Below the pieces are notes generated by a model that saw only the letters and a list, made by a program, of their open reading frames with translations, made no database searches and had not been told where the DNA came from. A stretch of 64,000 nt of DNA from Budorcas taxicolor (taxonomy: Eukaryota; Chordata; Mammalia; Artiodactyla; Bovidae): the NCBI RefSeq assembly GCF_023091745.1, contig NC_068922.1:28744001-28808000 (forward strand), written 5' to 3'. The translations under genes and the position numbers were made by a program. Numbering within the stretch: position 1 is the stretch's first letter; each line of letters begins with the position of its first letter. Positions 22,728 through 33,369 of the stretch are shown piece after piece.

Positions 22728-22990
22728 GGTCTCCGATTCCCATGCACGAACCTCCTGCACACTCAGTCCGCCTGGGCCCTGGGCAACTGCAGAGCATCCA
22801 CAGAAACCTACAGAAAACAGCAAAATATCCAGACTCAGGTGCAAAAGGGCTCAAGACACTGAGTGGCCACATTTCACATGGGGTGGCAGGGGAGGTCAAG
22901 GAGATGTTGGCAAGAAGGGGTGGGAATTCTGCTTAGGGAGAGAGAGGAGAAAAAGAGGAAAAATAGGAAGCTGCAGGTTTTTTAAAGGTG
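22728..22990 (-). promoter_or_regulatory. FRMD4A: FRMD4A 5'UTR and putative promoter region
   Basis: Minus-strand sequence upstream of the ATG. Two readings are possible. It may be a first exon with a transcription start somewhere above 22.8 kb. Or there may be a 3' splice site at 22808-22809, where a pyrimidine-rich run (tattttgctgttttctgtag) would make the exon 22683-22807. CpGs are only moderately enriched around 22620-22760 and do not form a clear CpG island. A pyrimidine-rich stretch on the minus strand (22922-22970) could be initiator-like. I see no convincing TATA box at a fitting distance. Confidence 0.45.
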
Positions 22991-24367
22991 AACCCTGCCT
23001 AGCTTCCCTAAGCCGTGCAAGCACAGAAGCCACATCAGACACAAATATAAAAGCTGAGATGCTTCACTGGCACCTGAGCCTAGGCAGCAACTCTTCTTTT
23101 AACTGACAATTAAAATAAAACATTTCCTATTGCAGATAAATCAGGCAGCCCAAATAACCTCCCCTCCCCGCCTTCTCTGCATCTCTCAGCAATTCTGCTG
23201 CATAAACAAGCTGGATGTCAACCTACCGCTCGCAGTCTGGTCAGAATCTTCTTTCCTGCAGAAAGGTGTGTTCCCTTTTGCAAAATCAAGTCTTTGGGAG
23301 TGAGAGAGCGGAGCCTGACCACGAGCATCAGGCAGTCACTGGAGATGAGCAGATGCTCTCACCAGAACCAAGCAGGAAGTCAGTTATGCACTGACCCCTT
23401 CCACCATCCCCAAATCTACTTTTCCTCCCCAAGTAGACAGGCAAGCCGAGTTCCCCGTGGGGCTAACATACTTCCGAGGGCCGTGTAACTACACTGCCTG
23501 TTCTGCGAGCGTTCTGATCTCCCTGCCTGCACCACATGTACACGGCAGACAGACACCCTCTACCTCTCTCTCCTCCCTCCCTCCCTGCCTCCCTCCTTTC
23601 TTTCCCTCCCATCTCTCCACCAGGCTGCCTGTTAGGAATTTTGAAGGAGACTCTCTACTTAGGGAGGCTTGGAAGGATAATTTGTAGCCAGGGACAGTGC
23701 TTAAGACAAAAAAAGCAAATTAGCCTTGAAAATCATATCATGCAGCATTTGCCTGGGAAGATGTCAATGGAAAAAAAGAAGAAGTCAGCCCAGGCTTATT
23801 GTATAAAGGCTTCCCAGAGTCAAAGATTTAAGAAAATTAGATCATCCTTTTTTCTTTTTTATGAGCACTGCCAAGCTTACATCTTCTTCTGGAGTCCACC
23901 TTTTCAACTAAAAATAGCAATTACTAATACTTCTGGCAAGTTTCTCATGCCCTTTTCTGATTTCTCCCTTTATTCATCTGCTGTAATGGCTATAAAAATT
24001 CTTTGGAATTAACTACACAGTATGAAGTATAGGAACATGGAAATCAATTTTCTAAATAAAAATTGAGGGAAAGAAATCAATAACCTTTATATGTTCCTAT
24101 GGACGAGTACAGCTGTTTCCCCTACATAATTTATACGTTAAAAAGCATTTATTTGATCATCACAATGCTTGGCACAAAGTAAGTGCTCAGAAATATTAAT
24201 GGAGTGAACAAAAAGTTTCTTATGGTGATCCAATGGGTCAAAACTCTCTTCCATATTGTTGGATTGGATTCTAATGTCCTTGACCTTGGGAACGTCTGAG
24301 AATCAATCCCTACTGTCAGGTGCTTGAAAATTCACAGTATGATCTGAGTGTGGCTTTGCACTGATCT
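22991..24367. other. Unique sequence upstream of the FRMD4A exon
   Basis: No gene called. A CT-rich stretch (cctccctccctccctg type) lies at about 23558-23612. A 158-codon ATG frame at 23536-24012 on the plus strand begins inside this CT-rich tract, has a weak start context and no family resemblance, so I do not call it a gene. Confidence 0.45.
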
Positions 24368-24378
24368 GCAGAACATTT

Positions 24379-24480
24379 GTTCTTGCCTGGAGAATCCCAG
24401 GGACAGGGGAGCCTGGTGGGCTGCCGTCTATGGGGTCACACAGAGTCGGACATGACTGAAGTGACTTAGCAGCAGCAACA
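24379..24480 (+). mobile_element. Bov-A SINE, truncated, sense
   Basis: Sense Bov-A2 right monomer (gttcttgcctggagaatccc to agcagcagcaaca). It is flanked by a perfect 11-bp target-site duplication, gcagaacattt, at 24368-24378 and 24481-24491. Confidence 0.93.
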
Positions 24481-24614
24481 GCAGAACATTTTAGATTTGT
24501 TGGTGGGTTCCATAAAAGAATTTTAAATTAACCATAATAATAATAGTAATGATTTAAGGAACATATTTACAGGTTCTCTTAACCTTGTGGATGGGTTGCT
24601 AAGTGTATTCAACT

Positions 24615-24800
24615 CATCATTGCTGAGTACCTACTATGTGCTGTATTCTGTGATAGGCTTTGCAGAAGGTACAAATCTCAATTATAATCTCTCCCTTCAA
24701 GGGGCTTTTCATCTGGTAGGTGCAGTGATACCCAAGAATCATTTACGAGACAAGACAGTCTGCTAAATGCTATAAAGTGGCCTAAACGGTTCAGGCATCA
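24615..24800 (-). mobile_element. L2 LINE fragment, antisense
   Basis: 'gctgagtacctactatgtgc' followed by 'cccttcaaggggcttttcat' is the worn L2 3' terminal pattern in antisense. Confidence 0.5.
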
Positions 24801-25881
24801 CAGAGCAGAGAGAGTTTACTTTCAGCTTCATGAATGTCATTGTTTCTGAGTTGGAATTTAAGGGAAGACATAGAACTTATTTTTTATGACTTCTGGTTTA
24901 TGATTCCATGTGAATTACATACTTGGAAATTATAGAAAGCATAAGGAAAAAAGTAACTATTGTCGCTATTGTAGCTGGGGGACAAGGGAGGGGAGTCGTG
25001 TATCCCACAGTTGGCCCAGCCTGAGGAGTTCCTGGTATGGAGAAGCCCAGGACACCTGCAGGTGAGAGGCTGCATGTCAACCACTGATACCGGACCTCAG
25101 CACACCTGCCTCCCTCTCTCTGTACTTTGCTTGGAAAACCTAACCCTGAATCCCTGCCACAGAAAGAATCTAGAAAACAGATCCAGCAACACGCCTCAAG
25201 TGTGAGGACATTATTGGGATATGTCATCTCAGGGCTGCAAGAGTGAAGGAGATGGGAGGGGATGGGAGTGGATACTACATGGTACCTTTACAGCTGGTCA
25301 CAGTACATTCCTCAGTAGTGAGGAATGGAGACCACACAGGCATAGGACTTTATTCCCTGGCATAGTCCATCAAAGAGTGGGAGAGGGCGGTTACGAGCCT
25401 GTTCCTGTCCATCAGCTGACCTTTGTTGGCTAAATGGGCTGTAGAGGTCATGAACTCCCTTACATTTCGGAGTTTTATCTGACCTCCACATAGCTATCCA
25501 CATAAAGGCATAACATGTGAGCCCAGAAATGAAATGACATCCTTCACCTTTGTGGGTCAGTCAAATGGGACCTGGGCACCGGGGCTGCTAAGGGTCCTTC
25601 CTCAGTGTATGTGATAGAAGCTGGCTCAAAGTCTGGCCTACACTCTGGAGGAGACTGGGATGGCAGGCTGTGCTAGGAAGTGAAATGACAGTGACAGCAG
25701 CTGGGCTCCCCACCAAGCAAAGAGCTAAATTCCAGAGGCCATGATAGGGGCCAAGCAAGTCCGGGGGCTGCAAAAACTGGGTCGGGTGAAAGTATATATG
25801 TTTACATAAATTTCAATATCAAGAGTTACAGCCTCGATGCAACATTTCCTGGCTTTTCCATTTGAGCATTCAAATGTGCTT
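24801..25881. other. Unique sequence, nothing recognised
   Basis: Moderate-GC unique sequence without any gene I can support. Confidence 0.4.
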
Positions 25882-25897
25882 TGTTTGTACAACTTTT
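25882..25897. repeat. L1 target-site duplication, left copy
   Basis: tgtttgtacaactttt, 16 bp, identical to 36487-36502. Together they frame the antisense L1 and everything nested in it. Confidence 0.92.
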
Positions 25898-26321
25898 TTA
25901 AAAAAATTTAATTGGAATAGAGCAATATAGCAATTTTAAATGCTTTACCATCTTTTTAAAATTTTTTATTGAAGAATAATTGCTTTACACAATTTTGTTG
26001 TTTTCTGTCAAACCTCAACATGAATCAGCCATAGAAACACATATATCCCCTCCTTTTTGAAACTCCCTCCCATCTCCTGCCCCATTCCACCCCTCTAGAT
26101 GGACACAAAGCCACCGTTTGACTTTCCTGAGCCATACAGCAAGTTCCCATTGGCTATCTATTTTACATATGGTAATGTAAGCGTCCAATGTTACTCTTTC
26201 CATACAGCTCACCCTCTCCTCCTCTCTCCCCATGTCCATAGGTCTATTTTCTATGTCTGCGTCTCCATTGCTGCCCTGTAAATAAAGTCTTCAATTTTTC
26301 TAGATTCCATATATATGCATT

Positions 26322-29300
26322 CAGCACAGTTCAGTCACTCAGTCGTGTCTGACTCTTTGAGACGCCATGGACTGTGGCACGCCAGGCCTCCCTGTCCATC
26401 ACCATCTCCCAGAGTTTACTCAAACTCATGTCCATTGAGTTGGTGATGCCATCCAACCATCTCATCCCCTGTCGTCCCCTTTCCCTCCTGCCCTGAATCT
26501 TTCCCAGAATCAGGGTCTTTTTAAATGAGTCAGCTCTTCACATCAGGTGGCCAAAGTATTGGAGTTTCAGCTTCAACATCAATCCTTCCAATGAATACTC
26601 AGGTCTGATCTCTTTTAGGAAGAACTGGTTGGATCTCCTTGCTGTCCAAGGGACTCTCAAGAGTCTTCTCCAACACCACAGTTCAGAAGCATCAATTCTT
26701 CGGTGCTCAGCTTTCTTTACAGTCCAACTCTCACATCCATACTTGACTACTGGAAAAACCATAGCCTTGACTAGACGGAGCTTTGTTGGCAAAGAAATGT
26801 CTCTGCCTTTAAATATGCTGTCTAGGTTGATCATAATTTTCCATCTGAGGAGTAAGCGTCTTTTAATTTCACGGCTGCAGTCACCATCTGCAGTGATTTT
26901 GGAGCCCCCCAAAATAGTCAGCCACTGTTTCCCCATCTATTTGCCATGAAGTTATGGGACTGGATGCCATGATCTTAGTTTTCTGAATGTTGAGCTTTAA
27001 GCCAACTTTTTCATTCTCCATTTTCACTTTCATCAAGAGGCTTTTTAAGTTCCTCTTCACTTTCTGCCATAAGGGTGGTGTTATCTGCATATCTGAGGCT
27101 ATTGATATTTCTCCCGGAAATCTTGATTCCAGCTTGTGCTTCCTCCAGCCAAGCATTTCTCATGATGCACTCTGGATATAAGTTAAAAAAGCAGGGTGAC
27201 AATATACAGCCTTGACGTACTCCTTTTCCTATTTGGAAGCAGTCTATTGTTTCATGTCCAGTTCTACCTGTTGCTTCCTGACCTGCATACAGGTTTCTCA
27301 AAGGCAGGTCAGGTGGTCTGGTATGCCCATCTCTTGAAGAATTTTCCACAGTTTATTGTGCACCACAGAGTCAAAGGCTTTGGCATAGTCAATAAAGCAG
27401 AAATAGATGTTTTTCTGGAACTCTCTTGCTTTTTCCATGATCCAGCAGATGTTGGCAATTTGATCTCTGGTTCCTCTGCCTTTTCTAAAACCAGCTTGAA
27501 CATCTAGAAGTTCACGGTTCACGTATTGCTGAAGCCTGGCTTGGAGAATTTTGAGCATTACTTTACTAGCGTAAGAGATGAGTGCAATTGTGTGGTAGCT
27601 TGAGCATTCTTTGGCATTGCCTTTCTTTGGGATTGGAATGAAAACTGACCTTTTCCAGTCCTGTGGCCACTACTGAGTTTTCCAAATTTGCTGGCATATT
27701 GAGTGCAGCATTTTCACAGCATCATCTTTTAGGATTTGAAATACAGCAACTGGAGTTCTATCACCTCCACTAGCTTTGTTCATAGTGATGCTTCCTAAGG
27801 CCCATTTGACTTCACAAATTCAGGATGTGTGCCTCTAGGTGAGTGATCACACCATTGTGATTATCTGGGTTGTGAAGATCTTTTTTGTACAGTTCTTCTG
27901 TGTATTCTTGCCACCTCTTCTTAATATTTTCTGCTTCTGTTAGGTCCAGACCATTTCTGTCCTTTACTGAGCCTATCTTTGCATGAAATGTTCCCTTGGT
28001 ATCTCTAATTTTCTTGAAGAGATCACTAGTCTTTCCCATTCTGTTTTTTTCCTCTAGTTCTTTGCACTGATTACTGAGAAAGGCTTTTTTAGCTCTCCTT
28101 GCTCTTCTTTAGAACTCTGCATTCAAATAGGTATATCTTTCTTTTTTCCTTTGCTTTTCATTTCTTTTTTTTTCACAGCTATTTGTAAGGCCTCCTCAGA
28201 CAGCCATTTTGCTTTTTTGCATTTCTTTTTATTGGGGATCATCTTGATCCCTGTCTCCTATACAATGTCATGAACCTCCATCCATAGTTCATCAGGCACT
28301 ATACCAGATCTAGTCCCTTTAATCTATTTCTCACTTCCACTGTATAACTGTAATATGGGATTTTATTTAGATCATACTTGAATGGTCTAGTGGTTTTCCC
28401 TACTTTCTTCAATTTAAGTCTGAATTTGGCAATAAGGAGTTCATGATCTGAGCCACAGTCAGCTCCAGATTTGTTTTTGCTGACTGTATAGAGCTTCTTC
28501 AACTTTGGCTGCAAAGAATATAATCAATTTGACTTCAGTGTTGGCCATCTGGTGATGTCCATGTGTAGAGTCTTCTCTTGTGTTGTTCGAAGAGAGTGTT
28601 TGCTATGACCAGTGTGTTCTCTTGGGAAAATTCTATTAGCCTCTGCCCTGCTTCATCCTGTACTCCAAGGCCAAATTTGCCCATTACTCCAGGTATTTCT
28701 TGACTTCCTACTTTTTCATTCAAGTCTCCTATAGTGAAAAGAACATCTTTTTTGGGTGTTAGTTCTAGAAGGTCTTGTAGGTCTTCATAGAAATCTTCAA
28801 TTTCAGCTTCTTCAGCATTACTGGTCGGGGCATAGACTTGGATTACTGTGATTATTGAATGGCTTGTCTTGGAAATGAACAGAGATCATTCTGTTGTTTT
28901 TGAGACTGCATCCAAGTACTGCATTTCAGACTCTCTTATTGATTATGATGGCTATGGCATTTCTTCTAAGGGATTCTTGCCCACAGTAGTAGATATAATG
29001 GTCATCTGGGTTAAATTCACCCATTCCAGTCTATTTTATTTTAGTTCACTGATTCCTAAAATGTTAACATTCACTCTTGCCATCGCCTGTTTGATCACTT
29101 CCAAATTGCCTTGACTCATGGACCTAACATTCCAGGTTCCTATGCAACATTGCTCTTTACAGCATCGGACCATGCTTCTATCACCAGTCACAGCCACAAC
29201 TGGGTGTTGTTTTTGCTTTGGCTCTGTCTCTTCATTCTTTCTGGAGTTATTTCTCCTCTGATCTCCAGTAGCATATTGGGCACCTACCAACCTGGGGAGT

Positions 29301-29738
29301 TCATCTTTCAGTGTCCTATCGTTTTGCCTTTTCATACTGTTCATGGGGTTCTCAAGGCAACAATACTGAAGTGGTTTGCCATTCCCTTTTCCAGTGGACC
29401 ACATTTTGTCAGAACTCTCCACCATAACCCATCTGTCTTGGGTGGCCCTACATGGCATGGCTTAGTTTCATTGAGTTAGACAAGGTTGTGGTCCATGTGA
29501 TTAGATTGGTTAGTTTTCTGTGATTGTGGTTTCAGTCTGTTTGCCCTCTGATGCTCTCTCTCAGCACATACTGTCTTACTGGGGTTTCTCTTACCTTGGA
29601 CATGAGGTATCTCTTCACGGCTACTCCAGCAAAGCACAGCCACTGCTCCTTACCTTGGACATGGGGTATCTCCTCATGGCCACCACTACTGATCTTGGAC
29701 GTGGGGTATCTCCTCTTGGCTGCTCACCGCTCCAGCAC
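26322..29738 (-). mobile_element. BovB (RTE) LINE, near full length, antisense, inside L1
   Basis: About 3.4 kb, close to the full BovB length. It is flanked by an imperfect 10-bp duplication of L1 sequence, tatatgcatt (26312-26321) and tatatgtatt (29739-29748). Reading the minus strand, the 5' region is at 29.4-29.7 kb and the apurinic-type endonuclease starts GTWNVRSMSQGNLEV (29.1-29.2 kb). The reverse transcriptase has QAGFRKGRGTRDQ (27.5 kb) and YADNTTLMAES (27080-27091 encodes YADN, where YADD is expected), and the C-terminus is SWTVKKAEHRRID (26.7 kb). The coding region is split by frameshifts and stops, and the active-site Asp is lost. It ends at the usual BovB 3' terminus near 26322. 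Confidence 0.93.
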
Positions 29739-30908
29739 TATATGTATTAGAACACAATATTTATCTTTCTCTTGCTGACTCACTTCCCTGTATAATAGGT
29801 TCTAGTTTCATCCACCTCATCAGAACTGACTCAAATATGTTCCTTTTTATGGCCGAGTAATATTCCATTGTGTATATGTACCACAACTTCTTTATCCATT
29901 CATCTGTCAATGGACATCTAAGTTGCTTCAGTGTTCTAGCTATTGTGAATAGTGCTGCAATGAACAATGGGATACATGTGTCTTTTTCGATTTTGGTTTC
30001 CTCAGGGTATATGCCTAGCAGTGGGATTGCTGGGTCATATGGTGGCTTTATTCCTAGTTTTTCAAGGAATCTCCATACCATCTTCCATAGTGGCTGTATC
30101 AATTTACATTCCCACCAACAGTGCAAGAGCATTCCCTTTCTCCACATCCTCTCCAGCATTTATTCTTCGCAGACTTTTTGATGAGGGCCATTCTGACTGG
30201 CGTTAGGTGATATCTCATTGTAGTTTTGATTTGCTTTTCTCTAATAATGAGCAATGCTGAGCATCTTTTCATGCATTTGTTAGCCATCTGTATGTCTTCT
30301 TTGGAGAAATGTGTGTTTAGGCCTTTTTCCCACTTTTTGACTGGGTTGTTTGTTTTTCTGGCATTGAGTTTTATAAGCTGCTTGTATACTTTGGAAATTA
30401 ATCCTTTGTCAGTTGTTTCATTTGCTATTATTTTCTCCCATTCCAAGGGCTGTCTTTTCACCTTGCTTATCATTTCCTTTGCTGTGCAAAAGCTTTTAAG
30501 TTTAATCAGGTCCCACTTATTTACTTTTGTTATTATTTCCATTACTCTAGGAGGTGGGTCACAGGGGATCCTCTTTTGATTTATGTCATTGAGTGTTCTG
30601 CCTATATTTTCCTCTAAGAGTTTTATAGTTTCTGGTATTACATTTAAGTCTTTAATCCATTTTGAGTTTATCTTTGTGTATAGTGTTAGGAAGTGTTCTA
30701 ATTTCATTCTTTTCCATGTAGCCGTCCAGTTTTCCCAGCATCATTTAGAGAAGGGCTGTCTTTGCTCCATTGTATATTCTTGCCTCCTTTATAAAAAATA
30801 CAGTACCCATAGGTGCATGGGTTTATCTCTGGGCTTTGTATCTTGTTCCATTGATCTATATTTCTGTTTTTATGCCAGTACCATACTGTCTTGATGACTG
30901 TAGCTTTG

Positions 30909-31156
30909 TGAAGTGAAGTGAGGTGAGTGTCCAACTGTCGCTCAGGACTGACTGTCACTCGGTCGTGTCTGATTCTGCGGCCCCATGGACTGTAGCCTAC
31001 CGGTTCCTACTTCCTCCACTCATGGGATTTTCCAAGCAAGAGTACTGGATTGGGTTTCCATTTCCTTCTCCAGGGGATCTTCCAAACCCAAGGATCAAAC
31101 CTGGGTCTCCTGCATTGTAGGCAGATGCTTTACTGTCTGAGCCACTAGGGAAGTCC
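30909..31156 (-). mobile_element. Bov-tA SINE, antisense, inside L1
   Basis: Complete antisense Bov-tA: Bov-A body at left, tRNA-Glu-like head at right (gggtctcctgcattgtagg, then gagccactagggaagtcc). It splits L1 ORF2. No clean target duplication is visible. Confidence 0.9.
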
Positions 31157-31423
31157 TATCCAACCATAATCTGAAGTCAGGAGGGTTGATTCCTCCAGCT
31201 CCATTTTTCTTTCCCAAGGCTGCTTTGGCTCTTCAGGGTCTTTTGTGTTTCTATATGAATTGTGAAATTTCTCGTTCTAGTCCTGTGAAAAATGCCATTA
31301 GTAATTTGATAGGGATTGCACTGAATCTGTAGATTGCATTTAGTAGTATAGTCATTTTCACAGTATTGATTTTTCCTACCCAGGAACATGGAATATCTCT
31401 CCATCTGTTTATGTTGTCTTTGA

Positions 31424-31636
31424 TTTTTTTTTTTGAGAGCATTCATATTTTTATTTGGTTAATATAAATGAAATATAAATTAAATTAAATAACATTTGTT
31501 TAATATTTAAATATTCTCATCTGTTTTCTATAGTGAATTGAAAGATTCAATATTTTTAATTAAGCTTTTACAACTATATTGCAGATGTTCTTGCAATATT
31601 TAAAATTTATGTATATGCTCAATTGCTTCAGTCATA
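31424..31636 (-). mobile_element. Unidentified retroposed fragment with poly(A) tail, inside L1
   Basis: About 200 bp not belonging to L1 lies in the middle of the ORF2 phrase TLMKEIKD. On the minus strand it ends in a run of 11 A (31434-31424), with AATAAA 15 nt before it (plus 31450-31455). The body is AT-rich and non-coding. This is the signature of a 5'-truncated reverse-transcribed mRNA 3'UTR. The source transcript is unknown. Confidence 0.55.
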
Positions 31637-32567
31637 TTTTTTCATTAGTGTCTTATAATTTTCTGCATACAGTTCTTTTGTCTCCTTAGGTAAGTTTATT
31701 CCTAAATATTTAATTCTTTTTGCAGCAATGGTGAATGAGATTGATTCCTTAATTTCTCTTTCTGATTTTTCATTGTTAGTATATAAAAATGCCCAAGTGA
31801 TTTCTGTGCATTGATTTTGTATCCTGCAGCTTTGCTAGACTCACTGATTAGCACTAGTAATTTTCTGATGCTATCTTTAGGGTTTTCTATGTACAGTATC
31901 ATGTCATCTGCAAATAGTGAGAGCTTTACTTCTTCTTTTCCTATCCGGATTCTTTTTATTTCTTTTTCTTCTCTGATTGCTGTAGCTAGGACTTCCAGAA
32001 CTATGTAGAATAAGCAGTGAAAGTGGACACCCTTGTCTTGTTCCTGATCTTAGGGGGAACACTTTCAGTTTTTGACATTGAGAATAATGTTTGCTGTAGG
32101 CTTGTCATATATGTCCATTACTATGTTGAGGTAGGTTCCTTCTATGCCCATTTTTTTAAGAGTTTTAATCATAAATGGGTGCTAGATTTTGTCAAAGGCT
32201 TTTTCTGCTCCTATTGAGATTATCATATGGTTTTTATCTTTCAGTTTGTTAGTATAGTGTATCACATTGATTGATTTGTGTATACTGAAGAATCCTTGCA
32301 TTCCTGGAATAAACCCAGCTTACTCATAGTGTATGAGCTTTTTGATGTGTTGCTGAATTCTGTTTGCTAAAATTTTGTTGAGGACTTTTGCATTTATGTT
32401 CATCAGTGATATTGGCCTATAGTTTTCTTTTTTTGTGTTGTCTTTGTCTGGTTTTGGTATCACAGTGATGGTGGCCTCGTAGAATGAGCTTTGAAGTGTT
32501 CCTTCCTCTGCAAGTTTTTGAAAGACTTTTAGAAGGATAGGCATTAGCTCTTCTCTAAATGGTTGAT

Positions 32568-33369
32568 CATGGCATCCGGTCCCATCACTTCATGGCAAAT
32601 AGATGAGGAAACAGTGGAAACAGTGACTGACTTTATTATGGGGGGGGGCTCCAAAATCATTGCAGATGGTGACTGCAGCCATGAAATTAAAAGAGGCTTA
32701 CTCCTTGGAAGGAAAGTTATGACCAAAATAGACAGCACATTAAAAAGCAGAGATATTACTTTGCCAACAAAGGTCCATCTAATCAAGGCTATGGTTTTTC
32801 CAATAGTCATGTATGGATGTGAGAGTTGAACTATAAAGAAAGCTGAGCACCGAAGAATTGATGCTTCTGAACTGTGGTGTTGGAGAAGACTCTTGAGAGT
32901 CCCTTGGACTGCAAGGAGATGATTTTCCAGGCAATAGTACTGGAGTGGATTTCCATTTCCTTCTCCAGGGGATCTTCCCAATCCAGGGCTCGAACCCGGG
33001 TCTCCCGCATTGCACATAGACAGTTTACCATCTGAGCCACCAGGGAAGTCCAGAGATCTGAGTCCATTCTAAAGGAGATCAGACCTCAGTGTTCATTGAA
33101 AGGACTGATATTGGAAGTTGAAACTCCAATAGTTTGGCCACCTGATGCAGAGCTGACTCATTTGAAGAGACCCTGATGCTCGGAAAGACTGAAGGCAGGA
33201 GGAGATGGGGTCAACAGAGTATGAGATGGTTGGATGGCATCACTGACTCAATGGAGATGAGTTTAAGGAGACTCCAGGAGTTGGTGATGGACAGGGAGGC
33301 CTGGCATGCTGTGGTCCATGGGGTCACAAAGAGTCAGACACAACTGAGCGACTGAACTGAACTGAATTG
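32568..33369 (+). mobile_element. BovB LINE 3' fragment, sense, inside antisense L1
   Basis: Sense BovB 3' part from 'tcatggcatccggtcccatc' to 'gactgaactgaactgaattg'. It is flanked by a perfect 11-bp duplication of L1 sequence, aaatggttgat, at 32557-32567 and 33370-33380. It is itself split by a Bov-tA at 32921-33051. A G-run expansion (9 G) lies at 32641-32649. Confidence 0.95.
32921..33051 (-). mobile_element. Bov-tA SINE, antisense, inside BovB inside L1
   Basis: Antisense SINE with tRNA-like head at the right (cccgggtctcccgcattgc, gagccaccagggaagtcc). The flanking hexamers ggagat and agagat are a probable short target duplication. BovB sequence resumes directly after it ('agtccattctaaaggagatc'). 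Confidence 0.9.

Noticed and set aside
22582..22899. Longer minus-strand open frames across the FRMD4A exon (about 105 codons)
   Set aside because: These read through the splice donor into the intron or use another frame. Only the 15-codon stretch up to gtgagt fits the known protein.
23536..24012. 158-codon ATG frame upstream of the FRMD4A exon on the opposite strand
   Set aside because: The start lies in a CT-rich low-complexity tract with a weak context (C at -3), and the predicted protein has no recognisable domain. A divergent transcript is not excluded, but the sequence does not support one.
32544..33017. 157-codon minus-strand frame
   Set aside because: Composite of antisense BovB and a Bov-tA SINE. 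Artefact of nested repeats.
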